Assembly (NCBI GenBank): GCA_031279795.1
Contig: JAITHZ010000233.1
Location: 1-7,418, forward strand
DNA: 7,418 bases
Reading direction: 5' to 3'
Source of the DNA: Bacteroidales bacterium
Lineage (GTDB): Bacteria; Bacteroidota; Bacteroidia; Bacteroidales; WRGA01
Shown piece after piece: positions 6,980 through 7,418 of the stretch; the stretch's first letter is position 1; each line of letters opens with the position of its first letter. The translations under genes and the position numbers were made by a program. Below the pieces are notes generated by a model, which saw only the letters and a program-made list of their open reading frames with translations, ran no database searches and was not told where the DNA came from.

Positions 6980-7418
6980 ATGGTGAAGCGATTTGATTTT
7001 TTGATAATTGGCAGCGGTATTGCTGGAATGAGTTACGCACTGAAAGTGGCAGGAAAAGGAAAAGTAGCTCTTGTATGCAAAACCGGTTTGGAAGATGCCA
7101 ATACATTTCTGGCACAAGGAGGCATCGCTTCGGTAACGAATCATCTGGTTGATAATTTCCAAAAACATATTGAAGATACGCTGGTGGCTGGCGATGGTCT
7201 CTGCGATATTCAGGCAGTGGAAAAAGTGGTGAAGGAGGCGCCTCGACAGATAAAAGAACTGATTCACTGGGGCGTCGATTTTGACAAAGATGATGAGGGA
7301 AATTTCGACTTGCACCGCGAAGGTGGTCATTCCGAATTTCGGATACTCCACCACAAAGATCACACCGGCGCCGAACTACAGTTAAGTCTGATTCGTGCCA
7401 TCAAAGCGCATCCGAATA
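6980..7418 (+). CDS. nadB: L-aspartate oxidase, N-terminal part (cut by window end)
   Basis: NadB oxidises L-aspartate to iminoaspartate with FAD; NadA then condenses the product with dihydroxyacetone phosphate to quinolinate for NAD synthesis in the cytoplasm. The first 146 residues are visible and the frame runs open to the last base. The FAD-binding Rossmann start reads FDFLIIGSGIAGMSYALK (5-22) with GSGIAG at 11-16. The family block FLAQGGIASV (43-52) follows, then REGGHSEFRILHHKDHTG (113-130), matching the NadB region around the flavin and substrate site. The start is the ATG at 6980, six codons before the first Rossmann strand, as usual for the family; GTG at 6983 is a less likely alternative. 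It begins 48 bp after the SRP RNA. No clear promoter is seen in that gap, so it may partly depend on read-through. A fumarate reductase flavoprotein is the main alternative, but the AQGGIASV context favours NadB. Confidence 0.92.
   Translation, partial: MVKRFDFLIIGSGIAGMSYALKVAGKGKVALVCKTGLEDANTFLAQGGIASVTNHLVDNFQKHIEDTLVAGDGLCDIQAVEKVVKEAPRQIKELIHWGVDFDKDDEGNFDLHREGGHSEFRILHHKDHTGAELQLSLIRAIKAHPN

Noticed and set aside
6971..7363. A 130-residue minus-strand open frame
   Set aside because: It lies antisense to the clearly recognisable nadB start on the plus strand, and its translation resembles no protein I know.

Overview
The window looks like ordinary chromosome from a member of the Bacteroidetes, most likely Bacteroidales. 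Three things point there. PurL is of the long single-chain kind and reads like the Bacteroidales form. Upstream AT-rich DNA lacks Shine-Dalgarno sequences. Two promoters match the Bacteroidetes consensus (TTTG or TTG, 19 bp spacer, TAnnTTTG), one before the aldolase gene and one before an SRP RNA gene. This assignment comes from reading the sequence, not from a database match.

Layout, left to right. Positions 1-555 hold the 5' part of an IS4-type transposase that has lost an internal block and its C-terminal half. Just after it is an 86-bp imperfect inverted repeat (587-672), then a hairpin (710-756) that may end transcription of the next gene. A small secreted protein of unknown function lies on the minus strand (807-1220). 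Behind it is a short coding-like stretch with no start (1245-1367), abutting a 178-bp nested palindrome (1369-1546) that resembles a MITE or a structured RNA. The left 1.6 kb is therefore an accessory, decayed stretch.

From 1653 on, the window is core metabolism. purL (1653-5345, minus) makes FGAM in purine synthesis. A class II fructose-bisphosphate aldolase gene (5538-6542, minus) lies upstream of purL in the direction of transcription, but a strong hairpin terminator (5489-5523) separates them, so they are probably separate units. The aldolase has a near-consensus promoter. Divergently, on the plus strand, lies the gene for the small SRP RNA (6836-6931) with its own promoter placed exactly to start at its first paired base. 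It is followed 48 bp later by the start of nadB (6980 to the window edge), L-aspartate oxidase of NAD synthesis. nadB is cut by the window end.

No new multi-gene system is visible. The items most worth a second look are the nested palindrome at 1369-1546 with its competing pairings, the inverted repeat at 587-672, the unassigned coding-like fragment beside the palindrome, and the non-GGAA apical loop of the SRP RNA.
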